From: JBBIQS01 sp037442205
GTDB lineage: Bacteria > Myxococcota > Myxococcia > Myxococcales > UBA5297
Assembly (NCBI GenBank): GCA_037442205.1
Contig: JBBIQS010000035.1
Span: 1 to 64,000 of the forward strand
Direction of reading: 5' to 3'
DNA: 64,000 nucleotides
The translations under genes were made by a program, and so were the position numbers. Of this stretch, positions 24,207 through 35,468 are shown in pieces. Position 1 is the stretch's first letter, and each line of letters opens with the position of its first letter. The notes below the pieces were generated by a model that was not told the origin of the DNA, made no database searches, and saw only the letters and a list, made by a program, of their open reading frames with translations.

Positions 24207-27200
24207 CTATTCCCTCGAGAGCTCGCGCAATAGCTCGAAGATTTCGACGTCGAGCACCGGCTGCACCAGCGCCCGATCCGCCCGCCCGCTGGCCGGCACA
24301 CCGTCGTCCAGCACCTCGACCAGCAGCGGCCGCCGCCCCCTCTTCTCGACGCGGGCCTCGACCCAGCCGGCCACCGAGTCGCTCAGCAGCGGGGCCTCGA
24401 CGAAGACCACCGCCGGGTGGTGGTCCTGCAGCTGCTGCTCGGCCTCGGCCAGATCGCCGGCCCGCAGGATGCGGGTCCGCGGCTCGAGCGTAGGCGCCAG
24501 CCGCTCGAAGATTGCCCCCTGTCGGTCGAGCAGCAGCGCCAGCGGGCGCCCGGTCTCGACCCGGGCGCGGTGGGCGGGCAGCTCCATGAGGAAGCGGCAC
24601 CCTCCGCCCTCCCGAGCCTCGGCCCACAGCCGGCCGCCGTGGAGCTCCACCACGCTGCGGGCGATGGTCAGCCCAAGCCCGACGTTGTAGGCGCGGGCAC
24701 TCACTCCTGGTTGGTTCCGCTTCACCTGGTTGTAGCGATCGAAGATCAGCTCCAACTGCCCCTCGGGAACTCCCGGCCCGCGGTCGCAGACCGTGCAGCG
24801 CACGTGCTCTCTCTCGGCTTCGACCTCCAGCTCCACCTCACTGCCCGGCGGCGCGAAGCGCACGGCGTTGGAGATCAGGTTGTCGAGCACCTGGGCGATC
24901 CGATCCGGGTCCAGCAGCACCGACGGCAGCGACCCGACGTGCCGCACCCGCAGCGCGACGCCCTTCTCCGCGGCGAGGGGGGAGTGGGTCTGCGCCATCT
25001 CATTCAGCAGCTCGAGCAGCGAGGTCGGCCGAAGCTCGAGCTTGAACTGTCCCGATTCGATCTTGCGCAGGCTGAGAATGTCGTGGACCAACCGCAACAT
25101 CCGATCGCCCAGCTGCGCCATCCGGTCGACGTGGCCCGGCACCGACTGCACCTGTCCTTGCTGGACCCGGTCCTTGATCAACCGGGCATAGGAGAGAAGC
25201 CCGGCGAGAGGGGCCTTGAGGTCGTGGGAGGTGATGGCCATCAGGTCCCGCTGCAGGCGGCCGAGGGCCTCCAGCTCCCGGTTCTTCTCCTCGAGCTGAG
25301 CCTCCAACTGCTTGCGCTCGCTGATGTCAACTGCCCGGCCGACGAAGCCCAGCAGGGCCCCGGTGGCGTCGCGCACCGCCACCAGCGAGAAGAGCGTGGG
25401 AATCTGGCTTCCGTCGCGGCGGGAAGTGACGACCTCGCCCTGATAACCGCCCTCGGCCGCCAGCGCCCGCTCGCACAGAGCGACAAAGGACGGCCCTTGC
25501 GCCGGGAAGATCGGCGGCGGCCGGCCTTCCAGCGCGTCCAGGCCCCACTGATAGAGCTCGAGGAAGGTGCGGTTGGCCTCGACCACCGAGCCGTCGAGCG
25601 TGGTGAAAAAGGCGGCCTCGGCCCCGGAGAGGAAGCTGCGGTAGTAGAGCGCCAGCTGCTGGATGGTCTGGAGCCGGTCGTCGGCCGCTCGCAGCAGCAG
25701 CTCGGCGCGCCCCTTTGGCCGCCGCAGCCCGGCGACCTCGAGCGGGCGGCCGTCGGCGGTGAAGATCACCGTCGACAAGGTCGCCGTCTCCGAGGAGGCC
25801 ATCCACTCCAGCAAGCGCCGGGCGCTGGCCAGCTCGAGCAGCGACCCTAGGTCGCTCCCTCGCGGCTCCGCCTTCAGCAGCGCCGCCAGCTCTCGCTGGC
25901 CGCGCTCGAGCGCCAGGTCGGGACCGAGCTCTATCGCCGTCCATGGCGCAACCTCGAGGAGCACCGCTCCGCGCGGGCCGCTCGGCCCCACCACCCGGCT
26001 CTGGCCGCGCCGAGGCAGCACCGCCGTCAAGTCGGCGACGTCGGCTTCGAAGAAGCCCCGGAAGTCGGCGGCCTCGCGTCCCCAGGGCCAGGACTGGCCG
26101 ACGCTCTCCAGCGCCTCCAGCGCCGGCCCGGCCAGATGAGGGTCCAGCCCCTGCCCGACCTTGGAGCGCAGCGCCGCCATGGTCTCGGAGTGGCCCATTC
26201 CCCGCCGGTGGGGCCGCTCGCTGCGCCACGCGTCATAGGCATCGGCGAAGGCCAGGATTCGACCCAACAGCGGAATCTCCTCGCCCTTGAGTCCCCAGGG
26301 ATAGCCGCTGCCGTCGTAGTGCTCGTGATGCGCCGCCGCCGCCCGCGCCAGGGGTCGCAGCTCCTCGATCGAGGAGATGATGGCCTCGGTGTCCAGCGGG
26401 TGGCGGCGGATGATCTGCCAATCCTCTTGAGTCAGCGGCTTCTGCCTGCGGGCGATGGAGCGGGGCACCCCGACCATCCCCACGTCGTGCAGCAGCCCGG
26501 CCCAGACCAGATCCCAGTCGTCCACCGCTCCCGGCCCCAGCTCGCGCACCACCGCCCGCGCCAGCAGCGTGACCCGGTAGGAGTGGCCCAGGGTGTAGCT
26601 GTTCTTGGCGTCGATCACCCGGGCGAACACCCACAGCAGCTGGCCGAGGATCTCCACCTTGGTGAAGCGCTCGATGCCCGGCGGCGAGAAGCGGACGCTC
26701 TCCATCTGCGCCCGCAGCTTCTCCTCGTCGAGGAGCTCCAGCAGTTCCTCGGGACGCTCCTGGAGCAGTTCGAGCACCGCGTCGCCGATCGGTTCGGGCC
26801 AGGCCTTGCCGCGCAGGTTGGACGCCCGCTCGATCGCCAGCTGGAGGCGCTGCAGCGGGTCACCGCCCCGCAGGACCACCTCCAGGAAGTCGGCGGCCGA
26901 GACCACCGAGGCTGCGGCAGAGATTTCCCCGCCTTTCTTGGCGTTGGGGAAGCCAGTGCCGTCGACCCGCTCGTGATGGTCGGCGAGCATCGGGGCGATC
27001 GGGGCCAGCAGCGAGAAGGGGCGGACGATGCGCGCCCCTTCAGCGGCGTGGGCCCGTGCGGCTGACTCGAACGAGCCTCGGCGCACCGAGTGCAGCACGT
27101 GGTCGTCCAGCCCCATCCCGCCGATGTCGTGCAACAGGCCGCCGAAGAAGAGCATCTCGCGCCCGGGCATTCCCAGCCGCTGGCCCAGGCGAACTGACAG

Positions 27201-27335
27201 CAGCGCCACCCGCCAGGCATGGAACAGCTTGGTCCCCTCGTCGAAGTCGAGGACCATCGACAGCGCCCGCACCACGTCGTCGAAGAGCCGCGCTCTCTCG
27301 TCGCGGGGGGCCGAGGCCGGGAACAGCTCGGTCAT
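24207..27335 (-). CDS. Hybrid sensor: tandem HD-GYP, PAS, histidine kinase, pseudo-receiver
   Basis: 1042 residues from the ATG at 27335, which overlaps the upstream stop by 4 bp. Domains in order: first HD-GYP-like (His39, HD 69-70, HHERVDGTGFP 120-130); complete second HD-GYP (His251, HD 283-284, His312, HHEHYDGSGYP 336-346); a middle region that may be sensory (about 420-560); PAS (about 565-670, with DGSVVEANRTFLELYQWG); a coiled coil; HisKA with phospho-His704 in SHDLKAPL; HATPase (NLISNAVRFAPP, DRGPGVPEG, GLGLTIARS); and a terminal receiver-like domain (about 920-1042) where ALLLDRQ and VVFVEAP replace the usual acidic and phospho-Asp motifs. HD-GYP domains hydrolyse c-di-GMP or related dinucleotides. 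One product may couple second-messenger turnover to phosphorylation. Confidence 0.88.
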   Translation of the reverse strand: MTELFPASAPRDERARLFDDVVRALSMVLDFDEGTKLFHAWRVALLSVRLGQRLGMPGREMLFFGGLLHDIGGMGLDDHVLHSVRRGSFESAARAHAAEGARIVRPFSLLAPIAPMLADHHERVDGTGFPNAKKGGEISAAASVVSAADFLEVVLRGGDPLQRLQLAIERASNLRGKAWPEPIGDAVLELLQERPEELLELLDEEKLRAQMESVRFSPPGIERFTKVEILGQLLWVFARVIDAKNSYTLGHSYRVTLLARAVVRELGPGAVDDWDLVWAGLLHDVGMVGVPRSIARRQKPLTQEDWQIIRRHPLDTEAIISSIEELRPLARAAAAHHEHYDGSGYPWGLKGEEIPLLGRILAFADAYDAWRSERPHRRGMGHSETMAALRSKVGQGLDPHLAGPALEALESVGQSWPWGREAADFRGFFEADVADLTAVLPRRGQSRVVGPSGPRGAVLLEVAPWTAIELGPDLALERGQRELAALLKAEPRGSDLGSLLELASARRLLEWMASSETATLSTVIFTADGRPLEVAGLRRPKGRAELLLRAADDRLQTIQQLALYYRSFLSGAEAAFFTTLDGSVVEANRTFLELYQWGLDALEGRPPPIFPAQGPSFVALCERALAAEGGYQGEVVTSRRDGSQIPTLFSLVAVRDATGALLGFVGRAVDISERKQLEAQLEEKNRELEALGRLQRDLMAITSHDLKAPLAGLLSYARLIKDRVQQGQVQSVPGHVDRMAQLGDRMLRLVHDILSLRKIESGQFKLELRPTSLLELLNEMAQTHSPLAAEKGVALRVRHVGSLPSVLLDPDRIAQVLDNLISNAVRFAPPGSEVELEVEAEREHVRCTVCDRGPGVPEGQLELIFDRYNQVKRNQPGVSARAYNVGLGLTIARSVVELHGGRLWAEAREGGGCRFLMELPAHRARVETGRPLALLLDRQGAIFERLAPTLEPRTRILRAGDLAEAEQQLQDHHPAVVFVEAPLLSDSVAGWVEARVEKRGRRPLLVEVLDDGVPASGRADRALVQPVLDVEIFELLRELSRE

Positions 27336-28078
27336 GGCACGGTGCAGTTGCCGGCCACCAGCTCGTGGCCGACCTGCAGGTTCTCCACCCAGGAGGCGAA
27401 GCGCTCGATGAGCGGCTTTCCGCGCATCAGCGCGCCGTGCTGGGGCGCCAGGATCTCGACGTCCAGCGTGCGAACCATCCGCGCCCAGGCCTTGAGCGCC
27501 GAGGCGCTGGCCATGTAGCGGCGGTGGAAGCCCTCGATGTACTGGACGTGGGCGTCGAAGTCGGTGACCTCGTCGTAGGGAGCTCCGATCGAAGCCCCCA
27601 GGTCGCCGGAGTAGAGGATCTTGGCCATCGGGTCGTAGAGCTGGACGTTGCCCGGCGAGTGGAGGAAGTGGGCCGGGATGATCTTGAGCGAGCAACTGCC
27701 CAGCTGCACCACCTCGCCCTGGTCGGGAATCGGCTTGACCCGCTTGATGATCAGGTCGTCGATGCCGAAGTGCGGGAAGAAGCGCATCCAGATGTTGGGC
27801 AGGTGGCCGACGGCGTCGGTCATCATCAGCCAGCCATTGGCGGCGGCGATGATGTCCGGGTCCTGGTGGGAGAAGAGGAGGTGCTTGATCTGCTGCGGGC
27901 GGGCCACCGGGGACATCTGGGCCAGGAGCTTGGTGTAGACCTTGTGCCCGCCGGGGTCGAGGACCATCGCCTGGCCGTCGGCGACGATCACGTGTTGGTT
28001 GGCCTGGACCATCTGGCCTTCGCTGAGATCCTCGAAGACCACGTTGCGATGATTGGGAGATTCGAAGAGCGTCTTCAT
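27332..28078 (-). CDS. Metallo-beta-lactamase-fold diiron protein (ODP-like)
   Basis: 248 residues covering one metallo-beta-lactamase fold. Candidate metal ligands are His71, Asp73 and Asp75 (HQDPD), His137 or His140 (AHFLHSPG), Asp159 (LYSGDLG) and His214 (APQHG). In flavodiiron proteins the first motif is HxExD; here the Glu is Asp, as in some stand-alone oxygen-binding diiron proteins (ODP) used as O2/iron sensors in signalling. It has no flavodoxin domain. It lies between a Roadblock gene and the HD-GYP kinase gene, overlapping the latter by 4 bp, so I infer a sensory input (O2, NO or peroxide) to the kinase. Redox-enzyme or hydrolase activity is an alternative. Confidence 0.8.
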   Translation of the reverse strand: MKTLFESPNHRNVVFEDLSEGQMVQANQHVIVADGQAMVLDPGGHKVYTKLLAQMSPVARPQQIKHLLFSHQDPDIIAAANGWLMMTDAVGHLPNIWMRFFPHFGIDDLIIKRVKPIPDQGEVVQLGSCSLKIIPAHFLHSPGNVQLYDPMAKILYSGDLGASIGAPYDEVTDFDAHVQYIEGFHRRYMASASALKAWARMVRTLDVEILAPQHGALMRGKPLIERFASWVENLQVGHELVAGNCTVP

Positions 28079-28106
28079 CGTGTTCTATGCCTCGCGAGGG
28101 GAGCGG

Positions 28107-28475
28107 CTAGGAGAGGACCTTCTTCACCTCTTCGGCGGAGCGCGACACGTCGAGGAAGACGAGTCCCAGCTTGGCCTCCTTGCGGGTCATCGCCAGCAGC
28201 ACCGCGTGCGGCCCGGCGCTCATGAGCACCACGTAGCCGTTGCTGCCCTTGACGAAGAGCTGCTCCAGGCTGCCGCGCTTGAGCTCGACGGCGGTGCGGG
28301 CGCCCATGGCCAGCATGGCCGCGCTCATGGCGGCGATCTGGGCCTCTTCCAGCCCCTGCGGCAGCGAGCTGGCGATGATCAGCCCGTCCTCGGACACCAC
28401 CGCCGCCGCCTCGATCTCCGCCGACGACCCCTGCAGGCTCGCCAGCGCCCGATTCAGGCTGTCCGTCCTCGACAT
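28107..28475 (-). CDS. Roadblock/LC7-domain protein (MglB-like)
   Basis: 122 residues forming essentially one Roadblock/LC7 domain (AAVVSEDGLIIASSLPQG, then AAMSAAMLAMGARTAVEL, then VVLMSAGPHAVLLAMT). Such proteins dimerise and, in myxobacteria, include MglB, the GTPase-activating protein for the polarity GTPase MglA. The start at 28475 has a strong GGGAGGAG ribosome site 6-7 bp upstream. It is the first gene of the minus-strand operon that runs to 20683, with a 28-bp gap to the diiron protein gene. Confidence 0.87.
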   Translation of the reverse strand: MSRTDSLNRALASLQGSSAEIEAAAVVSEDGLIIASSLPQGLEEAQIAAMSAAMLAMGARTAVELKRGSLEQLFVKGSNGYVVLMSAGPHAVLLAMTRKEAKLGLVFLDVSRSAEEVKKVLS

Positions 28476-28917
28476 GAACTCCTCCCATCAACGGGTGAAA
28501 CGAGATGCCCTTCTCCCGGTGCACAACTGCCAATGCGCTGCGCCGCCCCTCTCCTCGAACCGGGAGAGAAGCGGAATCTGAACTCCAATCGCCGCCCCGC
28601 TCGGAAGCCGGCATTGGTCAAGGAACTACATTTGCGCCTTCGAGCAAGACGACGCGATGCAGCAAGGTCACTATGGGATGCCCAAGCGGGTGAATCGTTC
28701 CTCGGTAGTGTTGACCTTCGACCGTTGGGGAACCAGATTGTCCACCCGCGGCGCCAGTCCCGATGGCGGAAATCGTCGATGGCGTCGCTCAACCACCCGA
28801 TGCGCTTGGACTTTTCGCGGCGAATCGAAGTTTCGCCTCCAGTCTCATCGCCCTCCGCGCCAGTGAACCAGGCGGCGCCTCCCGGCAGACAACTTCGATT
28901 CGTTACCAGGCGCGGCT
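28476..28917. promoter_or_regulatory. 442-bp divergent intergenic region
   Basis: It separates the seven-gene minus-strand signalling operon from a plus-strand gene for a secreted protein. It must hold both promoters and looks lower in GC than the genes. A short inverted repeat (CTCTCC/GGAGAG) lies near 28550-28570. I see no clear sigma-54 or sigma-70 promoter and no credible small gene. Confidence 0.4.
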
Positions 28918-30954
28918 ATGCTCGCCGGCAGGAGCCATCCGTTGCGCCGACCCCTTCCGATCCTGGTCCTCATCGTCTCCCTTGCGCCGAGCTCCGCTCA
29001 CGCCTTCGACTATCTGGAGCACAGCTACTTCGCCGACCGCGCCTGCCTCGAGGCCCAGCGCCGTCTGGCGGGCTCGCTGGAGTCGCACCCCGAGCTGCTG
29101 CCGCGCTATCTGGCGCTGGCACTGGCCTGTCCCGAGAGCTGGAAGCGCCCCTACTGCCAGGGCGGCTACAAGCTGGCTGAGGGCGGATTGAACCGGCTCG
29201 CCGCGCCGCCCGATCGCAGCCACGACCTCTCCGCCACCCTGGGCGACTTCGCCGCGCTGGCCGATCACCTTCCGCGCTATGGCCCCATCCGCAACCTCTC
29301 GCGGGCCGAGCAGACCGGCCTGACTGAGCGCGCCCTCACCTGGCTTTCGTGGAAGTCGGGGGACGCCGGCGGGGTCATCAGCGACGTCGCCGAGAGCGCC
29401 TGCGACAGCGGGATCGAGGTGCCCTGGGCCGCGGTCGAGGAGGATGTGCGCTCGGCGCTGGCTCGCGCCGAGGACGAGGGCAAGGTCCCGCAGCTGCCTT
29501 CCGGCCGGCTCAAGGCCAGCCAGCGGGCGCCGGTTCCGCGCGGTCCCTACGACCCGGCCGGCGTCTACTCCTTCGACAACCCGCAGTACCTGGACCTGGT
29601 TCGCCACAACCGCAACCACTTCGGAGCCGAGGCCTTCGCCACCTGGCTCGGCTTCCACAGCGCCGCCGAGGAGATCGCCGAATCCAGCTGCCCGGAGATC
29701 CTCGGGCTGAGCGCCTCCGAGCTGGCGGCCATCGCCGACGGGCTGCCCTACTTCCAGGAACTCCCCTGGAGCTCGATGAAGGGCGGCGAGCTGCGCCAGG
29801 CTGGCTGCGCGGTGCTGGGAGAGCGGGTCCGGCAGCGGCTGCTCGAGTGGGGAAAGCGCGCCGATCCGGAGCTGGTGGCACCGGTGCGCTCGATGCTGGA
29901 CCAGTTGGCCGCGCCGCCGGGCGATCGCAAGCTGTTGCTGCTGGAGCAGACGGTGAGCGCGCTGATGGCCACCGTGTTCGAGGGCGGTGGTCTCCACTTC
30001 CTGCACGACTCGGAGGCCGGCGGGCACCTGCGTACCTTCCCCAGCCCACACGACCTGCAGCACACCCGCTATCAGCACGACCAGGAGGGCAAAGAGGGCG
30101 TCATCGCCAGCTTCGCCACCCGCACCAGCCAGACCGAGTTCGTGGCCTTCGGCGACAGCTACCTGCTGGGCCCCGAGCCGGGCTCCTCAGCGCACTGCGC
30201 CGACGAGCCGGCCTCGCTGGCGACCAAGGGCGACACCTCGGCCTGCCTGCTGCAGGAGCAGCGCGCTCTGCTGGTGGCCAGCGCCACCGCTTCGCTGCTC
30301 GACTGGGCCCTGGGCGGCCGCGTCGAGGAAGAGGACGCGCCCAGCTGCCCCGAGGCCGCGGGCCCGGAGCGGTTCGTCTGCCGCTACCTGCCCACCCGCC
30401 CTCCGGCAGCATCCGGGCTGGCCGCGTGGAAGCCCGCCCCGCACAGCATCGAGAAGGGCGCGCTGCCGGTGGTTCCCGAGCCCTTCTCCTACGAGTCGGT
30501 GCTGCTGGCGGCGGCCACCGATGCCCGGGGAAATCGAATCGGCGTCGGCGGCAGGGTGATCTTCCTCTCCGAGCTCGGCTGGCGCGCCAACTGGATGACC
30601 AGCTACCAGGTCGGGCTGACCAGCTCCTTCGCCAGCGGCGAGACCTCGGCCCTCACCTTGGACTACTGCTACTCGTTCCACTGGCGCTGGGCGGCCCGCT
30701 GGCTCATCAACGCCGGGCCGTTCGTCTACAGCGGCCTGCGCGACATGAACGGCCTGCCCTCGGTCTTCTCCGGGATCGGGCCGGCGGTCGGCACCTCGGT
30801 GCTCCCCGAGGGCTGGACCAAGGTCCCGCTCGAGCTGGCGATCACCTACCGGCTGCCCATCACCTTCCTGGACAGCCGGGTCGGGTGGTCGTCGCGGGCG
30901 ATCAAGATCGAGGCCCACTGGCTCGAGCTCGCCGTGGGCCTCGCGTTCCAGTAG
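28918..30954 (+). CDS. Secreted protein with His/Asp metal-type motifs and C-terminal barrel-like region
   Basis: 678 residues with a signal peptide (ending SSAHA). The mature N-terminus starts FDYLEHSYFADRACLEAQ. Candidate metal residues cluster in HNRNHFG, GFHSAAEE and GGLHFLHDSEAGGHLRTF, followed by DLQHTRYQHDQEG. The spacing of H and HxxxD-type motifs in a helical protein recalls zinc-dependent phospholipase C and S1/P1 nucleases, but I cannot assign either family. The last 150 residues (from GGRVIFLSELGWR) alternate aromatic and polar residues and end LAFQ, as in an outer membrane beta-barrel. If right, this is an enzyme domain anchored by a barrel, the same layout as the caspase protein at 16713. 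Neighbours give no clue. Confidence 0.7.
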   Translation: MLAGRSHPLRRPLPILVLIVSLAPSSAHAFDYLEHSYFADRACLEAQRRLAGSLESHPELLPRYLALALACPESWKRPYCQGGYKLAEGGLNRLAAPPDRSHDLSATLGDFAALADHLPRYGPIRNLSRAEQTGLTERALTWLSWKSGDAGGVISDVAESACDSGIEVPWAAVEEDVRSALARAEDEGKVPQLPSGRLKASQRAPVPRGPYDPAGVYSFDNPQYLDLVRHNRNHFGAEAFATWLGFHSAAEEIAESSCPEILGLSASELAAIADGLPYFQELPWSSMKGGELRQAGCAVLGERVRQRLLEWGKRADPELVAPVRSMLDQLAAPPGDRKLLLLEQTVSALMATVFEGGGLHFLHDSEAGGHLRTFPSPHDLQHTRYQHDQEGKEGVIASFATRTSQTEFVAFGDSYLLGPEPGSSAHCADEPASLATKGDTSACLLQEQRALLVASATASLLDWALGGRVEEEDAPSCPEAAGPERFVCRYLPTRPPAASGLAAWKPAPHSIEKGALPVVPEPFSYESVLLAAATDARGNRIGVGGRVIFLSELGWRANWMTSYQVGLTSSFASGETSALTLDYCYSFHWRWAARWLINAGPFVYSGLRDMNGLPSVFSGIGPAVGTSVLPEGWTKVPLELAITYRLPITFLDSRVGWSSRAIKIEAHWLELAVGLAFQ

Positions 30955-30965
30955 CCGGCCGCGGA

Positions 30966-30985
30966 AGCGCGGGCGAGCCCGCGCT
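30966..30985. other. Hairpin between convergent genes
   Basis: An 8-bp perfect GC stem (30966-30973 with 30978-30985) and a CGAG loop sit in the 34-bp gap between convergent genes. There is no T-run on either side, so terminator function is only possible. Confidence 0.35.
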
Positions 30986-30988
30986 CCC

Positions 30989-33523
<2,535 letters not shown>

Positions 33524-34030
33524 TCAGCGGCTCCTTCTGCCTTCAAACGACCGGCCGACAGCCGGGATTGGCCTCTCTTGGAGGCTCTATTGGGCGCGCC
33601 ACGTTAACCGTTGAGAACGGAAAAATCACCTCGGCTGAAAGGGGCCGACTGCGAGTGGGGTCGCACGCATGGCTGACGCTTGAGAGAGCGTCGATCGAGC
33701 TGCCGTTCGAGGACTCACTCTGAGTGAAACACGTCTGAGGACGCAGCTCTGAGGACGCTGCGACGCGCTTTCGCCGGCGCACCGAATTCCACCACAAGCC
33801 ACAGGCGGCCGAGCGTTCGCTGAGGCGCCGACCAGGAAGTAGCTCGCGATGGCTCGGATTTGCTTCAGGCAACCGCGCCGTTCCTCGGCAGTTCTGCGAT
33901 TCGATGACCTCCAGCCAGACAGGCCGCGGAGGGCAAGCGCGGTCCCAATCGAAGAAGCAACCTTCCTCGGCACATCGCATCAGTACGGCCTCGGCGCCCT
34001 TCAATTTTGCCGGGTTCAAAAGAGGAACGA
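33524..34030. other. 507-bp intergenic region
   Basis: Divergent region upstream of glgP (minus) and the cytochrome lipoprotein (plus). It is visibly less GC-rich than the genes. It contains a perfect short palindrome TCACTCTGAGTGA (33714-33726) and a direct repeat of TCTGAGGACGC at 33734-33744 and 33748-33758. A minus-strand open frame crosses it but shows no codon pattern, ribosome site or domain. No promoter is assigned with confidence. Confidence 0.5.
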
Positions 34031-34504
34031 ATGCGACGAGAGCTGGCGATGGTCGTAGCGCTTTCTGGCCTGGGGATCCTCGCAGCCGCCTGCGACGGCG
34101 CTGGCAGCGCCAGCGCGCCTGGCGAAGCGGCAGCGGCGACCCGCGCCGCCGCTCTCGGCACTGGCGCGAGCGCCGCTCCCGTGGGCCCGGTCTCCTTCGC
34201 CAAGCACGTGCAGCCGATCTTCGACAGCACCTGCGTGCGCTGCCACAACTCCATGAAGAGCTACGGCAACCTCGATCTGAGCGCCGGCAAGTCCTACGCC
34301 CAGCTGGTGAACGTCGCCTGCAGCTGTGGCGGCAAGCGCGTCGACAGCGCCCACCCCGCCGCCAGCCAGCTGTTGCTCAAGTTGGCCGGCGCCAGCGACA
34401 GATGCCGCGGGGTCATGCCGATGACCAAGGCGCTCAAGTCCTTCGACCCCGGCGCCTACGGCATCGTGGAGAGCTGGGTGAGCGCCGGCGCTCCCAACAA
34501 CTGA
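34031..34504 (+). CDS. Mono-haem c-type cytochrome lipoprotein
   Basis: 157 residues. A lipoprotein signal ends at LAAAC (Cys21), followed by an Ala/Gly-rich linker. The haem motif is CVRCH (Cys68, Cys71, His72) in VSFAKHVQPIFDSTCVRCHNSMKS, the pattern of planctomycete-type and 'HVxPIFxxxCxxCH' cytochromes. A likely axial Met lies in GVMPM (129-131), and an extra CSC occurs at 97-99. The preferred start is the ATG at 34031 after AGAGGAACGA. It probably shuttles electrons at the envelope; the partner is unknown. Confidence 0.85.
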   Translation: MRRELAMVVALSGLGILAAACDGAGSASAPGEAAAATRAAALGTGASAAPVGPVSFAKHVQPIFDSTCVRCHNSMKSYGNLDLSAGKSYAQLVNVACSCGGKRVDSAHPAASQLLLKLAGASDRCRGVMPMTKALKSFDPGAYGIVESWVSAGAPNN

Positions 34505-34586
34505 ACGGGCTGGGCGCGGAGCGCTTGCCGCAGTGGGCCGAGTGTGGTGGCCTCTGCCCACGCAGCGCTCCGAGAAAGGCCCGCCC

Positions 34587-35468
34587 ATGACCGTCTCCGC
34601 CCGCCACCTGTTCCAGCAAGGTCCGATGTTGCTGACTCTGGGACGCACCGCCCTCGGCCCACTGGCGCGCCGCCTGCCTCTTCTCAGGAAGCCGAGCCCG
34701 CCCGCGGAGATCGTGCGACAGCTCCCGCCCCGGCCGGCGGCTCTGATTGAAGACTTCGTCCGTGAATGCGGCGGCGACTCGGCGCGCTGGCGGGGCTCTC
34801 TCCCGCCGCATCTCTTTCCGCAGTGGAGCCTGCCGGTTGCCGCCGAGGTGATGGGCGCGCTGCCCTATCCGCTCCACCGCATGCTCAACGCCGGCTGCCG
34901 GCTCGAGCTGCGCCGGCCGATCCCGGCCGGTGAGCCACTGCAGGTCCGCGCTCGCCTGGGCGAGGTCGAGGCCGACGAATACCGGGCCAAGATCCGCGGG
35001 ATCGTCACCACCGGCACCGCAGATGATCCCGACGCGCTCGAGGCCACCATCGAGGGATACATCCCTCTCACCCGGCGCCCCGGCGGCGCCAAGAAGGAGA
35101 AGCAGCGGGTCCCGGAGACCGCCCGCCTTCTCGAAGAGTGGACCCTGCCCCGGCGCGCCGGGTTGGACTTCGCCCTGCTGACCGGAGACTTCAACCCGCT
35201 GCACTGGGTGCCGCCGTACGCGCGAGCCATGGGCTTCCGCAGCAACATCCTGCACGGCTACGCCCAGCTGGCGCGCGCGCTGGAGGGGATCGTCTCGCGC
35301 GAGCTCGGCGGCAATCCGAGCAGGCTTGCCTCCCTCGAGGTGCGCTTCACCGAGCCGCTGGTCCTGCCGGCGAAGGCCTCGCTCTTCCTCGGCTCCGACG
35401 GCGCGTTCTTCGTCGGCCGCGCCCCGGGCGAGCCGGCGAACCTGACCGGACGATTCGAGAGGCGCTAG
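34587..35468 (+). CDS. MaoC-like hotdog dehydratase/hydratase
   Basis: 293 residues from the ATG at 34587, which follows GAGAAAGG. The C-terminal half holds the MaoC signature DFALLTGDFNPLHWVPPYARAMGFRSNILHGYAQLARA, with the catalytic Asp/His arrangement of enoyl-CoA hydratase 2 proteins. The N-terminal half may be a degenerate second hotdog, as in two-domain hydratases. It likely hydrates or dehydrates an acyl-CoA or acyl-ACP in lipid metabolism. The gene is 82 bp after the cytochrome gene and probably independent. Confidence 0.85.
   Translation: MTVSARHLFQQGPMLLTLGRTALGPLARRLPLLRKPSPPAEIVRQLPPRPAALIEDFVRECGGDSARWRGSLPPHLFPQWSLPVAAEVMGALPYPLHRMLNAGCRLELRRPIPAGEPLQVRARLGEVEADEYRAKIRGIVTTGTADDPDALEATIEGYIPLTRRPGGAKKEKQRVPETARLLEEWTLPRRAGLDFALLTGDFNPLHWVPPYARAMGFRSNILHGYAQLARALEGIVSRELGGNPSRLASLEVRFTEPLVLPAKASLFLGSDGAFFVGRAPGEPANLTGRFERR

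Noticed and set aside
33543..34019. Minus-strand open frame of 158 codons upstream of the cytochrome gene
   Set aside because: It has no ribosome site, domain or high-GC third-position pattern, and it overlaps the plausible promoter region. It is likely chance.
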